From NCBI RefSeq assembly GCF_021310995.1, contig NZ_CP054151.1:1-64000 (forward strand): 64,000 nucleotides of DNA, in the 5' to 3' direction. The notes below the pieces were generated by a model. That model was not told where the DNA came from, made no database searches, and was given only the letters and a program-made list of their open reading frames with translations. Position 1 is the stretch's first letter. Each line of letters begins with the position of its first letter. This DNA is from Agrobacterium vaccinii (GTDB lineage: Bacteria; Pseudomonadota; Alphaproteobacteria; Rhizobiales; Rhizobiaceae). Positions 27,867 through 37,372 of this stretch are shown one piece after another. The translations under genes were made by a program, and so were the position numbers.

Positions 27867-28787
27867 GTGTCAGTCCGCCAGTCTTGGCGCGCAGTGCTTG
27901 AATATCGACGGGTTGGTTGCACGAACCGTATCGTTGCGATCGGCGACACGTTGCTGGTAACCGGTCATAATTCCCAGCTCTACATCCGGGAACGCGACCA
28001 GTGGAAATGGTTCAACAGGACATACTGCCGATGCCATCGGAGGAGTTCGACCATCTCGTGTTCGGCGCGCTCGCTGGCCCTTCGCTTGACGATCTCTATA
28101 TGGCAGTCACCTGCATCCCTAAGGCCTCGGGAAGGAAGTTGACCGAGGAAGAGGAGGACCGGACAGCGGAACTGTTCGATCTGGGACGACCCGACGAGGC
28201 GCTCGCCATCCACCATGCGGCCGAAGGCGAGACCAAGGTCATGGAAGGTCGGCTTTACCACTGGAACGGAACCGATTGGAAGGTGGTCGCCACCCCGAGA
28301 GACGGTCAACACTACGCCCAGCCAGCGGTAATGTCGGACGTTTTCGTAGAAAATCCGGGCAGGGTATGGACGGTCGGAGAAAACGGCGTCATTCTGGATG
28401 GCAACGCAGAGCGCGGCTTCAGTGACGTTTCATTCAAGGGAGACGACGAGGACCTGAGATCGATAACCCGTTTTGGTGACAGGATGACAATTGGCTCTGA
28501 TTACGGACTCTATTCATTTGATGGACATATCCTGTCCCCGCTGAAACCGACCCTTGATCCTTCCATCAACATAAACGTCCCCAATCCGCTCAGTGTGCAA
28601 ACTGTTGGCAACACGCTTTACTTCTTCGACAGGAACCACGGCGTTCAAACATTCGACGGAGCAGAGTGGACCGCGATCACGATCCCACCCCCCTGCTCAA
28701 ACGCTAATGCCGCTTGTCGAACACAAACAAGTCGTCTTCCGGCATACGCCACTTCACCCGGAGGGTGCCCGGACTGCAGGACACTAA
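27867..28787 (+). pseudogene. Beta-propeller-like protein with two compensating frameshifts
   Basis: The N-terminal part (GTG 27867, preceded by GAGGA; VAIGDTLLVTGHNSQLYIRERDQWKWFN) is in one frame. The middle (DILPMPSEEFDHLVFG ... EWTAITIPPP) is shifted by about 28005. The C-terminal part (AQTLMPLVEHKQVVFRHTPLHPEGARTAGH) returns to the first frame after a C6 tract at 28688-28693. The middle contains repeated strand pairs with D-G-x-x-W motifs (LYHWNGTDWKVVA, VWTVGENGVIL, LYSFDGHIL, VQTFDGAEWTAI), suggesting a beta-propeller. The stop almost touches the next gene. The function is not recognised. Confidence 0.65.
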
Positions 28788-28863
28788 AATGTTAGCGCGG
28801 TACACCTGCCCGATCGCCGTCCTATTCTGCATTCTTTCTACAGCGCAATTTGAAGGAGCCGAA

Positions 28864-29547
28864 ATGCCATCTGAAGGTTATACCGATGTCATCGCCTTCG
28901 CGTCCGATTTCTCGGGAGCCGATCCTACCATCGTAAAGCGGGTCCAGGAGATGGCTGTCAACCCGCCTACAGATATGGAGACCATCGGATTTTACGGCGC
29001 AGAGGATTACTCTGCGCGTCATCGATTGTTTCTCGCCACCGTCAATCTGCTGGACAACGCAGGAAAGCTGCACTCTGTTGAAGACAAGTACACCAGCGAT
29101 ATTTTCTCGATCTGGCAGGAAGGCGGCATCATAAACAAGACCACGCTAGGTTCTGTCGCCAATGCCGTTTTTGGCCCTCTTATAGTTGGAGAACAACCGC
29201 CGGGACCGATAAACGCTTATCGTGATCTCGTCTGGTCGCAATATGCCCTAGCTACGAAGGAACTGGAGCAGAACATCCAGGACTACGGCAAGGTTCTTCT
29301 GTCGATCGATGCGACGGACGGTGACACGATGTTTTTTGCGCTCGTGCCTCCCGAGATCGCCGGCCGTTGGCGCGACAAGGCTTTGAGCGAACAGGAAGGA
29401 TATCGCGCCGGGGTACGCTCCCCGATGTGGGACCGCCTTTGGCTCAACCTGACTTACTCCACCCGAGGAATGGTGGTTGACGACGACCGGAAAGGCCTTC
29501 CACCCGGCACTCGCACACGGGACGAAACAATCCCGTTTGCAAAATGA
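28864..29547 (+). CDS. Hypothetical protein paired with propeller-like gene
   Basis: A 227-residue protein from the ATG at 28864, which has a strong AAGGAG five bases upstream. The frame is open from 28789, where MLARYTCPIAVLFCILSTAQFEGAE could be a signal peptide, so a 252-residue exported form is an alternative. Visible segments include IVKRVQEMAVNPPTDM, TTLGSVANAVFGPLIVGEQPPG and GRWRDKALSEQEGYRAGVRSPMWDRLWLNL. No family is recognised. It lies directly after the propeller-like gene and is probably co-transcribed; an immunity-like or partner role is speculation. Confidence 0.55.
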   Translation: MPSEGYTDVIAFASDFSGADPTIVKRVQEMAVNPPTDMETIGFYGAEDYSARHRLFLATVNLLDNAGKLHSVEDKYTSDIFSIWQEGGIINKTTLGSVANAVFGPLIVGEQPPGPINAYRDLVWSQYALATKELEQNIQDYGKVLLSIDATDGDTMFFALVPPEIAGRWRDKALSEQEGYRAGVRSPMWDRLWLNLTYSTRGMVVDDDRKGLPPGTRTRDETIPFAK

Positions 29548-29654
29548 ATTCTGTCAAGCTTAGATATGCGTGGGCGATAGAAGAAGGAGATGTTTTGCAA
29601 CAACACCGCTCAGGACTGAGTGAAGTGAGCAAATTTTCTTGTCCCCCCGCGATC

Positions 29655-29855
29655 TCAAGGCGATAAGACTTCCGACAGCATCTCCTCACATACATCGGAA
29701 CCACCGTGGCGTAAAAGCTTGACGCGCTCCGTCAACCACGCAAGTTTCTCTTCTGGAGTCTCGTGGGCAGGGAAATAATCGAGATCGACGCACGCCCTTG
29801 AGGCGACTGAAGCAGCGCCTTGCAAATTTCGTATCGCGTGGCCCAAGTCGATCAA
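29655..29855 (-). CDS. Small hypothetical protein, 66 residues
   Basis: A short helical protein opening MIDLGHAIRNLQGAASVASRACVDLD and ending HGGSDVCEEMLSEVLSP. The central EEKLAWLTERVKLLRHG is typical of coding sequence. The start is a TTG four bases after GGAG. Two cysteines are present. No family is recognised. It lies between the unrecognised gene pair and the LacI regulator. Confidence 0.45.
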   Translation of the reverse strand: MIDLGHAIRNLQGAASVASRACVDLDYFPAHETPEEKLAWLTERVKLLRHGGSDVCEEMLSEVLSP

Positions 29856-30002
29856 AGACGCTCCATCATCGACGCCTAGTCACGTCCGCCGCCGCCCTAC
29901 GATTTTCTCGTTGATCCCGTATCAGGATCTCGCCTCGGGCGTCGTATCTTGTGGAGTTACACTTTCAAGGGCTTGATAGGATCGGAGTCTCCAATCCCGG
30001 GT

Positions 30003-31049
30003 TCATTGCTTCGTATCACCTGCTACTTTGGCGTCGCTTTCTCCTGCAACAAGCTCCAGTGGCCAAATGATTTGCTGCTTCTCGTCTGGGTAAAATGAAG
30101 CGTAAGCGGGCATTTTGGAAAGTAGCGTCTTCCCCACCGAAACACCCAAATCTCGCAATGACAGCCGGAAACTAGTGAGTGGCGGCTGCAGAAATCGCCC
30201 CCGAGGCTCTTCTCGAAAACCGATGACGGCAAGGTCACGACCGACTTTGAGGCCGACTTCTGCCAATCTGCGGTAGAGACCAAGCGCCATCAATTCGTAG
30301 ATCAATACCACAGCTGTCGGTCTCTGCGGCATGTGCAGCAATTCGCTGCCCGCATGATAGCCCCCTTGCTCGCTGGATTTGGCCTTGATCACAAGCGATG
30401 GATCGAAGGAAAGCCCGTTCTCCTTCAGTCCTCTTTTGTAGCCATCGAGAAAAACATAGCCCAAATTGATGTCGTTATCGGGAACCGCCACCGCAATGCG
30501 TGTATGTCCATTGGTGGCAAGCCGGTTGATCGATGCGAATGCAACGCCTTCGAAATCCAGATCGACCCACGGATAATTCCCGCCTGATTGCGACCGCCCG
30601 AGCGCGACAAAAGGCACGCCCGTCTTGACGAGGAAATCAATCCGCCGGTCGATGCGACGGGTGGAGGATATGATCATCGCATCCACTAACCGCCGCACCA
30701 CCATGCGCTTCAAATATTCCTCGCGGTCCTCGTCGTCGGAACAAGGAAGGATGACGAGGTCCAGCTTGTGAGGTGCAAAAACGCTTTGCAATCCGTCGGT
30801 TACGCCCATGAAGAAATTATCCGAGTTCTCCACCGTCTCCGGGTTGCTACCCATCATCAAGCCGATAACGTTTGTGGTACCCTGGCGCAGGCTGCGACCC
30901 GACTGGTTGGCGACATACCCAAGCTCTTCGGCAGCCTCAAGCACGCGGCGACGTGTCTCGTCATTGACATCCGGCTTGCCGTTCAATGCCCGTGAAACCG
31001 TGCCTATGGAGATGTCGAGATGCTCGGCAAGCTGGCGTATTCCCTTCAT
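30003..31049 (-). CDS. LacI-family transcriptional repressor
   Basis: A 348-residue LacI/PurR-type regulator. The HTH and hinge occupy residues 1-60 (KGIRQLAEHLDISIGTVSRALNGKPDVNDETRRRV, then LGYVANQSGRSLRQG). The periplasmic-binding-like effector domain fills the rest. It is divergent from the sugar operon, with a perfect 14-bp palindrome (31128-31141) between them, and so almost certainly represses that operon until its sugar or a derivative binds. The effector probably relates to the transported carbohydrate. Length and fold are normal. Confidence 0.92.
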   Translation of the reverse strand: MKGIRQLAEHLDISIGTVSRALNGKPDVNDETRRRVLEAAEELGYVANQSGRSLRQGTTNVIGLMMGSNPETVENSDNFFMGVTDGLQSVFAPHKLDLVILPCSDDEDREEYLKRMVVRRLVDAMIISSTRRIDRRIDFLVKTGVPFVALGRSQSGGNYPWVDLDFEGVAFASINRLATNGHTRIAVAVPDNDINLGYVFLDGYKRGLKENGLSFDPSLVIKAKSSEQGGYHAGSELLHMPQRPTAVVLIYELMALGLYRRLAEVGLKVGRDLAVIGFREEPRGRFLQPPLTSFRLSLRDLGVSVGKTLLSKMPAYASFYPDEKQQIIWPLELVAGESDAKVAGDTKQ

Positions 31050-31127
31050 GTCTTATCCGTCTCCGTCTAATCACGCATCTGCGTTCGCTTACGCCTCTTG
31101 ACACATCTAGCCTTTCCATCATAGCGT

Positions 31128-31141
31128 CGTAAACGTTTACG
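31128..31141. promoter_or_regulatory. LacI-type operator with candidate promoter
   Basis: CGTAAACGTTTACG is a perfect palindrome with the central CG of LacI/GalR-family operators. A TTGACA -35 lies at 31098-31103, and the spacing places a weak -10 at about 31121, so the operator covers the expected transcription start. It sits in the 145-bp divergent region between the lacI-type gene and the dehydrogenase gene. Confidence 0.8.
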
Positions 31142-31194
31142 GAATGTCGCACCTTGAGGAGTTTGGTGCGAAAACCGGGGAGGAAATCGTCATA

Positions 31195-32223
31195 TTGAAT
31201 GCCGTTTTATGCGGATGCGGAGCTATGGCAAAAGGCTGGCTGCGGGCAATCGCCTCGACGCCTGAACTGACCGCTTCCATCGAAATTGTGGGCCTGGTGG
31301 ATTTGAGCCGCGACACGGCGCAAGCGCTGGCGCAAGAGTTTTCCTTGACCGATGTCGTCATCGGTACCAATCTTAGCCATGTGCTGGAGACGACCAAGGC
31401 CGATATCCTGTTCGACGTGGTCGTTCCCGTGGCGCGGTTCAATGTCGTGTCAACCGGTCTGGCTGCGGGATGCCATGTGCTCAGCGAAAAGCCGATGGCG
31501 TCATCGCTGGAAGAGGCTCGGGAACTCATCGCCATGGCCGAAAAGGCTGGCAAGGTGCACGCGGTCGTTCAAAACCGTCGCTTCATCTCTGGTGTCCGAC
31601 GCCTGCGCCGTGCCGTCTCCGAAGGGTTGATCGGCACTCTTACAGGCATCCATTGCGATTTCTTCCTCGCTCCCCACTTCGGTGGCTTCCGTGAAGAAAT
31701 GAAAAATGTGCTGCTGCTCGATATGGCCATCCACACCTTCGATGCCGCACGTTTCGTCGCTGACGAGAAGCCTCTCGGTGTCTATTGCCTCGAAACCAAC
31801 CCGTCCGGGTCGTGGTATTCGCACGGCGCTGCTGCCAATGCCGTATTCGAATTTTCTAACGAGGTCGTCTTCACCTATCGCGGCTCGTGGTGTGCCGAAG
31901 GACAGCGCACCAGCTGGGAAAGCCAGTGGCGCCTGGTCGGCTCCAAGGGCATGATTACCTGGGATGGCGAAGAAGAATTCGTTGCATCGCTTGCGGGAAC
32001 GGAACCGGGGCTTCTTCGCGGGTCGAAACCCGTAAACGTTCCTAATGCCTCCCATGACGAGGAAACCCACGGTCATGCCAGCGTGATTTCTTCGTTCATC
32101 TCGGCCATCCGTGACGGTGGCGTGCCGGAAACGTCGTCTTTCGACAATATCAACAGCCTCGCCATGGTGATTGCAGCGATTGAAAGCGCGCGCCTTCGCC
32201 AGCGGGTTCCTATTGCAGCGTAA
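31195..32223 (+). CDS. Gfo/Idh/MocA-family dehydrogenase
   Basis: A 342-residue NAD(P)-dependent sugar or inositol dehydrogenase. The Rossmann nucleotide motif is at the N terminus (AVLCGCGAMAKGWLRAI), the family motif EKPMA lies near residue 103 (HVLSEKPMASS), and a conserved D-x-x-x-H active-site element is in LLDMAIHTFDAARF. The TTG at 31195 is preferred, after GGGGAGGA. The earlier in-frame ATG at 31144 lies three bases from the operator and would leave almost no leader, though it cannot be excluded. It is the first gene of the sugar operon and likely oxidises or epimerises the imported sugar. Confidence 0.85.
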   Translation: MNAVLCGCGAMAKGWLRAIASTPELTASIEIVGLVDLSRDTAQALAQEFSLTDVVIGTNLSHVLETTKADILFDVVVPVARFNVVSTGLAAGCHVLSEKPMASSLEEARELIAMAEKAGKVHAVVQNRRFISGVRRLRRAVSEGLIGTLTGIHCDFFLAPHFGGFREEMKNVLLLDMAIHTFDAARFVADEKPLGVYCLETNPSGSWYSHGAAANAVFEFSNEVVFTYRGSWCAEGQRTSWESQWRLVGSKGMITWDGEEEFVASLAGTEPGLLRGSKPVNVPNASHDEETHGHASVISSFISAIRDGGVPETSSFDNINSLAMVIAAIESARLRQRVPIAA

Positions 32224-32235
32224 GGATCGATAACA

Positions 32236-33138
32236 GTGAGCAATCCGGCAAAATCCATCCGCATCGGCACCATGGTCAGCGCGACAAAGGGAAATGCGGC
32301 AGAACGCATCGCCCAGATCGCCGATAAGGGGTTTGAGAGCTTCGAGCCATTTTTCTGGCAGACCACCAGCGGTCAGGACGTCGCGGAACTGGGCAAGCGC
32401 TGCCTCGATTCCATCGGCGATCGCGATATCACCATTTCCACGCTGGGCATGTTCGGCAATCCCCTGGAAGAAACTGATATCGATCTTCAGACATTGCAGG
32501 GATGGAAAGACTGCATCGATAATGCCCATCATTTCGGCGCCACATGCGTTGCCGGTTTCACCGGCCGCCTGCGCGGTAAGCCGCTGCCGGAAAGCCTTCC
32601 ACGCTACAGGCAAATCTGGAGCGAACTGGCCAAACGTGCAGCGGACAAGGGCGTCAAGATCGCCTTTGAAAACTGCGCCATGGACGGCAACTGGGCAAGC
32701 GGCGACTGGAACATTGCCCATAATCCGGATGCCTGGGAACTGATGTTCAACGAGACGCCGGACGACAATATCGGTATCGAATGGGAACCGTGCCACCAGA
32801 TGGTCTATCTCATCGATCCGCTGCCGCAGATCCGCAAATGGGCGCCAAAGATTTTCCACGTCCACGGCAAGGATGCCACCATTCGCTGGGATGTCATCAA
32901 GGAGCATGGCATTTTCGGCAAGGAGAAATTCGTCTTCATGCGCACGCCGGGTTTTGGTGACAGCAACTGGACAGACATAATTTCCGAACTGCGGCTGGCT
33001 GGCTGGTCCGGCTCGATCGATATCGAAGGCTGGCACGACCCGGTCTATCGCGATGCGCTGGAAATGACCGGTCAGGTACACGGCCTGAACTATCTGAAAG
33101 CATGCCGTGGCGGTGATTTCATCGTCGATCCGGTGTGA
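32236..33138 (+). CDS. Sugar phosphate isomerase/epimerase (AP endonuclease 2 fold)
   Basis: A 300-residue TIM-barrel protein of the xylose isomerase-like/IolE type. Metal-site segments are visible: GVKIAFENCAM (Glu), IGIEWEPCHQ (Glu/His), IFHVHGKDAT (His-x-His) and SIDIEGWHDP (Glu). It starts with a GTG at 32236 after an AAGGA site, 12 bases past the dehydrogenase stop. It pairs with the Gfo/Idh/MocA enzyme, a combination common in inositol and rare-sugar catabolism. The substrate is unknown. Confidence 0.88.
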   Translation: MSNPAKSIRIGTMVSATKGNAAERIAQIADKGFESFEPFFWQTTSGQDVAELGKRCLDSIGDRDITISTLGMFGNPLEETDIDLQTLQGWKDCIDNAHHFGATCVAGFTGRLRGKPLPESLPRYRQIWSELAKRAADKGVKIAFENCAMDGNWASGDWNIAHNPDAWELMFNETPDDNIGIEWEPCHQMVYLIDPLPQIRKWAPKIFHVHGKDATIRWDVIKEHGIFGKEKFVFMRTPGFGDSNWTDIISELRLAGWSGSIDIEGWHDPVYRDALEMTGQVHGLNYLKACRGGDFIVDPV

Positions 33139-33145
33139 GTTAAGA

Positions 33146-33170
33146 GCGCGGCTCAGGAGGTGGGCCGCGC
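33146..33170 (+). promoter_or_regulatory. Intercistronic hairpin before sugar-binding protein gene
   Basis: GCGCGGC (33146-33152) pairs with GCCGCGC (33164-33170). It sits just after the epimerase stop and 40 bases before the binding-protein start, with no T tract. Such hairpins stabilise or partly separate the downstream message, so that binding protein is made in excess over the enzymes. Confidence 0.5.
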
Positions 33171-33209
33171 GTGAGAAATGCAATAACGATAACCACAGAG
33201 GAGGAGACC

Positions 33210-34442
33210 ATGGGTATCGCTAAGGGCATGATGATGGGCGCACTCGCGCTTGCAGGCGTTTCCCTTGCCGCACTGTCGGTAAAGGCTGAGGACGTCAAGA
33301 TAACGGTATGGTCGCTGGACCGGGATATCCAGCCAGCGCCCAATCTCATCAAGGATTTCAACGCGCTGAAGAACGGTATTCAAGTTGAATATCGCTATAT
33401 CCAGTTTGATGATGTGGTGAGCGAGGCGATGCGCGCCTATTCCACAGGCAATGCGCCAGACATCATCGCCATCGATAATCCCAACCATGCGATGTTCGCA
33501 GCACGGGGCGCGTTTCTGGATATCACGGACAAGATTGCCAAGTCGGATGCGATCAAACCCGAAAACTATTTCCCCGGTCCGCTGAAATCCGCGACATGGG
33601 ACGACAAATATTTCGGCATACCGAAAGCCACCAACACCATTGCACTCTACTATAACAAAGATCTGTTCAAAGCCGCCGGTCTTGATCCCGCAAAGCCACC
33701 TGTAACATGGGAAGAACTTGTCGCCGATGCCAAGAAGCTGACCGACCCATCCAAGAACGTCTACGGGATTGCGTTTAGCGCCAAGGCCAATGAGGAGGGC
33801 ACCTTCCAGTTCCTGCCTTGGGCGCAGATGGCCGGTGCGACATACAAGAACATCAACACGGATGGCGCGGTAAAGGCGCTGGAAGTGTGGAAGCAGATCA
33901 TGAGCGAGAAGCTGGCCTCTCCAGACACGCTCACAAGAAGCCAGTGGGATGCGACCGCAACCTTCAACGCGGGTAACGCCGCCATGGCAATTTCCGGTCC
34001 GTGGGAAATCGACCGTATGCTGAAGGATGCCAAGTTCGATTGGGGCGTGGCCCTGTTGCCGGTTCCAACGGCTGATGCTCCGCGTTCATCGGCGATGGGT
34101 GACTATAACTGGGCGATCTTTTCCAAGACCAAACATCCTGACGAAGCGTTCAAGGTGGTCGAGTATTTTGCTTCGCAGGACAAGGACATGTTCAAGAGGT
34201 TCGGCCAGTTGCCCGCCCGCTCGGACATCGCCATTCCGCCCACTGGCAATGCTTTGAAGGATGAAGCACTGAAAGTCTTCGTGGAACAGCTTAAATATGC
34301 CCAGCCGCGCGGCCCGTCTCCCGAATGGCCAAAGATTTCCAAAGCCATTCAGGACGCAATCCAGGCTGCCTTGACTGGCCAGATGTCACCCAAGGAAGCA
34401 CTCGATCAGGCCGCCGAGAAGATCAAGCTCGTCGAAGGTTGA
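33210..34442 (+). CDS. Carbohydrate ABC transporter substrate-binding protein
   Basis: A 410-residue family 1 extracellular solute-binding protein. The signal peptide spans about residues 1-26 ([17 protein letters not shown]), and mature protein starts [10 protein letters not shown]. Typical elements are [40 protein letters not shown] and [23 protein letters not shown]. It delivers a sugar or oligosaccharide to the two downstream permeases. The ATG at 33210 follows GAGGAGGAG. It is the fourth gene of the LacI-controlled unit when the regulator is counted. Confidence 0.92.
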   Translation: MGIAKGMMMGALALAGVSLAALSVKAEDVKITVWSLDRDIQPAPNLIKDFNALKNGIQVEYRYIQFDDVVSEAMRAYSTGNAPDIIAIDNPNHAMFAARGAFLDITDKIAKSDAIKPENYFPGPLKSATWDDKYFGIPKATNTIALYYNKDLFKAAGLDPAKPPVTWEELVADAKKLTDPSKNVYGIAFSAKANEEGTFQFLPWAQMAGATYKNINTDGAVKALEVWKQIMSEKLASPDTLTRSQWDATATFNAGNAAMAISGPWEIDRMLKDAKFDWGVALLPVPTADAPRSSAMGDYNWAIFSKTKHPDEAFKVVEYFASQDKDMFKRFGQLPARSDIAIPPTGNALKDEALKVFVEQLKYAQPRGPSPEWPKISKAIQDAIQAALTGQMSPKEALDQAAEKIKLVEG

Positions 34443-34572
34443 TCGTGCTTGTGCCACGGGTTGGATCAGCCTGCGGCATCTCACCTTACCAGTTCCTCCC
34501 GGCGAGCTGTCTGTCACCCATGGAAGCAGGCAGCCTGTCCGGACATATCCTGTGTGGAAACAAGGGCGTCTC

Positions 34573-35475
34573 ATGAAGAAGCTATTTTCCAGCGTGAGCG
34601 ATGGCCGCGGTTTCGATATCATTCTGGTGGCATTGCCGCTCGCCTTTCTGTTCGTCATGGCTGGCTTGCCGTTGCTCTACAATATCCTCATGAGCTTTCA
34701 GGAGGTTGATATGTTCAGCCTCGGTAGCTTCGTGCGGCCATTCGTTGGCTTGAAGAATTATATCGATCTATTCAAACAGCCTGAGACGATCCCCATTCTC
34801 ACCAACACGGTGATCTTCGTAGTGGCTTCCATTGCCGGTCAGTTCATCTTCGGCTTCGGGCTGGCGCTGTTCTTCTGGACAAATTTCCCCGGCGCATCCT
34901 GGTTGCGTGGCCTCTTTCTGGTCTCCTGGGTCATGCCAGGACTCGTCGTCGGCGCGATCTGGAACTGGATATTATCGGGCGATTTTGGCGTACTGAACTT
35001 TATTCTGCGCGAAAGCGGAATGATCGATGCGAACATCTTCTGGCGTTCGGACCCAAATTTCTCGCTCTGGGCCGTCGTGCTTGCCAATATATGGCTGGGC
35101 ACATCCTTCAACATGATCCTCCTCTCGGTTGGTCTTGCCGCCATTCCCGGCGATCTTTATGAGGCAGCGGAATTGGATGGCGCAAATGCATGGCAGCGGT
35201 TCTACACGATCACGCTTCCCATGATGCGCTCCACCATCGGCGCCATCGTGGCGCTGGGGCTGATCTTCACCTTGCAGCAATTCGATCTTTTCGCAGCCAT
35301 TACCGATGGCGGGCCGAACAACACCTCCAACGTCGCGCAATATTGGGCCTGGGACCTGTCCTTCCGCCAATATGATTTCGGTAAAGGCGCGACCATCTCG
35401 GTCATCATGATCGTGTTCGTCATGCTGGCGTCGGTCGTTTATGTTCGCTCTACACGTCATGAGGTGCGCGGATGA
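34573..35475 (+). CDS. Sugar ABC permease, MalF type
   Basis: A 300-residue inner-membrane permease with six predicted TM helices. The EAA-type cytoplasmic loop is at YEAAELDGANAWQRFYTITLPMM, which contacts the ATPase. The start at 34573 was chosen over a longer frame because MKKLFSS is followed directly by TM1. It is 130 bases after the binding protein and overlaps the next permease by four bases (ATGA). Confidence 0.9.
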   Translation: MKKLFSSVSDGRGFDIILVALPLAFLFVMAGLPLLYNILMSFQEVDMFSLGSFVRPFVGLKNYIDLFKQPETIPILTNTVIFVVASIAGQFIFGFGLALFFWTNFPGASWLRGLFLVSWVMPGLVVGAIWNWILSGDFGVLNFILRESGMIDANIFWRSDPNFSLWAVVLANIWLGTSFNMILLSVGLAAIPGDLYEAAELDGANAWQRFYTITLPMMRSTIGAIVALGLIFTLQQFDLFAAITDGGPNNTSNVAQYWAWDLSFRQYDFGKGATISVIMIVFVMLASVVYVRSTRHEVRG

Positions 35476-36299
35476 GCCTTGTCATACGCAATCGCTTCAT
35501 GCTGGCCATCGCCCTCGTCATGGCCGCAATCTATCTGTTCCCGCTCTACTGGATGTATGTCACATCTCTCAAGGGCGGCTCGGAAATGTTCGCCAATCCA
35601 CCGAGCTTCTGGCCCTCAGTACCACAGTGGGAAACCTACACCTATGTGTGGGAAAGCCGCAATATGGGCCGGTATTTGTGGAATTCCATTCTGATCGCGA
35701 CCGGGGCAGTCAGTCTCATCACCATTTTGGGTGTGGGATGTGCTTACGTGTTGGCACGCTATCGCAATCGCTGGGTGGATGTCGGCCTGTTCCTGATCCT
35801 CATGCTTCAGGTCTTGCCTGCATCCTTGATGATTACGCCTATCTTTGTCGGTTTCTCGCAGTTCGGCCTTCTCGATTACCCGCGGCTGGCGGTCATTCTG
35901 GCGATTGCGGCCAAAAGCATGCCGTTCTTCGTCATTCTGGTGCGCGCCACTTTCATGGCCGTGCCGCAGGAGCTGGAAGAGGCGGCACTTGTCGATGGCA
36001 ATTCGCGCATTGGCGCGTTCTTCAACATTGTGCTGCCGCTTGCCCGTAACGGCATTCTGGTCTCGGCAATCCTCATTTTCATGCAGGCCTTCGGGGAATT
36101 CGTGTATTCGAAATCCATCATCCAGGCAGTGGAATTGCAGCCCGCAAGCGTGGGGCTGAACTCCTTCATGGGGCCAAACACCAGCGAGTGGAACAACATC
36201 ATGGCCTACGCCACGATGTACGTGACGCCCATTCTCGCCATTTTCATTCTCTTGCAGCGCCGCATCGTTTCCGGCCTGACATCGGGAGCACTCAAATGA
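35472..36299 (+). CDS. Sugar ABC permease, MalG type
   Basis: A 275-residue permease with six TM helices. A characteristic MalG opening (NRFMLAIALVMAAIYLFPLYWMYVTSLKGGSEMF) is followed by an EAA loop (LEEAALVDGNSRIGAFFNIVLPLARNG). It overlaps the MalF-type gene and the ATPase gene by four bases each, showing translational coupling. With the MalF-type partner it forms the heterodimeric channel. Confidence 0.9.
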   Translation: MSLVIRNRFMLAIALVMAAIYLFPLYWMYVTSLKGGSEMFANPPSFWPSVPQWETYTYVWESRNMGRYLWNSILIATGAVSLITILGVGCAYVLARYRNRWVDVGLFLILMLQVLPASLMITPIFVGFSQFGLLDYPRLAVILAIAAKSMPFFVILVRATFMAVPQELEEAALVDGNSRIGAFFNIVLPLARNGILVSAILIFMQAFGEFVYSKSIIQAVELQPASVGLNSFMGPNTSEWNNIMAYATMYVTPILAIFILLQRRIVSGLTSGALK

Positions 36300-37372
36300 C
36301 CCTTCAGATCGAACTTTCCGGTGTGAACAAATATTACGGCGCGTTTCATGCGCTGAAGAACATCGACCTATCCATCGAAAAAGGCACCTTCGTCGCACTC
36401 GTCGGCCCATCCGGCTGCGGCAAGTCCACCTTGCTACGCTCGCTGGCAGGGTTGGAGAGCATATCGGCTGGCGATATGCGCATCGCCGGCAAGCTCATGA
36501 ACGGCGTGCCGCCGCGCAAGCGCGATGTGGCGATGGTGTTCCAGTCCTATGCGCTCTACCCGCATATGACAGTCGAGGAAAACCTCACCTACTCGCTGCG
36601 TATACGGGGTGTGAAAAAAGCCCAGGCACGCAAGGCTGCCGAAGCAGTAGCAGCCACCACTGGCCTTTCACAACTGTTGAAACGATATCCCCGCGAGCTT
36701 TCTGGCGGCCAGCGTCAGCGCGTAGCCATGAGCCGCGCCATCATCCGCGATCCGCAAGCGTTCCTGTTCGATGAGCCTTTGTCCAACCTCGATGCGGCAC
36801 TGCGCGTGCATATGCGCAAAGAAATCCGCTCGTTGCATGATCGTCTTCATGCAACGTCTGTCTATGTCACGCATGACCAGATCGAGGCCATGACCATGGC
36901 CGATCACGTGGTCGTCATGAAGGATGGCATCATCGAACAGCAGGGTTCACCCATCGAACTCTACGATAAACCGGTCAATCGCTTTGTGGCTGGGTTCATC
37001 GGTTCGCCTGCCATGAATTTTGTGCCTGCTATCGTTGAAAATGATGGGCATCATATCTCTTTGCAATTCGGTAGTGGTTTGGCGACTGGAAGCATTCCGC
37101 TGAAAAAATCGTTTTCGCCCGGTTCTCGTGTCGTTGTCGGTATTCGCCCGGAACACATTCAACTGACCGCGACTGATGAGGCCCAGTTTAGCCTGCCCGT
37201 TGCTGCAGTCGAGACGACAGGGTCCGCGACATTCATCACGACCGCCACAGAGCCGGAAATCTCGATGGTGATTCAGGGCCGAAGCACTGTCAAAGCCGGT
37301 GAACAGCTTGGTTTCGCCATCGATCCTGTAACGCTACATCTATTCGATGATACGACCGGCATCCGGATTTGA
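36296..37372 (+). CDS. Sugar ABC transporter ATPase (UgpC/MalK type)
   Basis: A 358-residue ATPase. Walker A is GPSGCGKST at 37-45, the signature [15 protein letters not shown] lies near 133-147, Walker B FLFDEPLSNLDAAL is next, and the switch His is in YVTHDQIEAMTMAD. The C-terminal 120 residues form the regulatory TOBE/MalK-like domain (VVGIRPEHIQL). The ATG at 36296 overlaps the previous gene; the upstream extension is a shadow. It completes the importer. Confidence 0.94.
   Translation: MTLQIELSGVNKYYGAFHALKNIDLSIEKGTFVALVGPSGCGKSTLLRSLAGLESISAGDMRIAGKLMNGVPPRKRDVAMVFQSYALYPHMTVEENLTYSLRIRGVKKAQARKAAEAVAATTGLSQLLKRYPRELSGGQRQRVAMSRAIIRDPQAFLFDEPLSNLDAALRVHMRKEIRSLHDRLHATSVYVTHDQIEAMTMADHVVVMKDGIIEQQGSPIELYDKPVNRFVAGFIGSPAMNFVPAIVENDGHHISLQFGSGLATGSIPLKKSFSPGSRVVVGIRPEHIQLTATDEAQFSLPVAAVETTGSATFITTATEPEISMVIQGRSTVKAGEQLGFAIDPVTLHLFDDTTGIRI

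Noticed and set aside
31501..33183. A 560-codon open frame antisense to the dehydrogenase and epimerase genes
   Set aside because: Both opposite-strand genes have clear family motifs and good codon use; the antisense frame has none.
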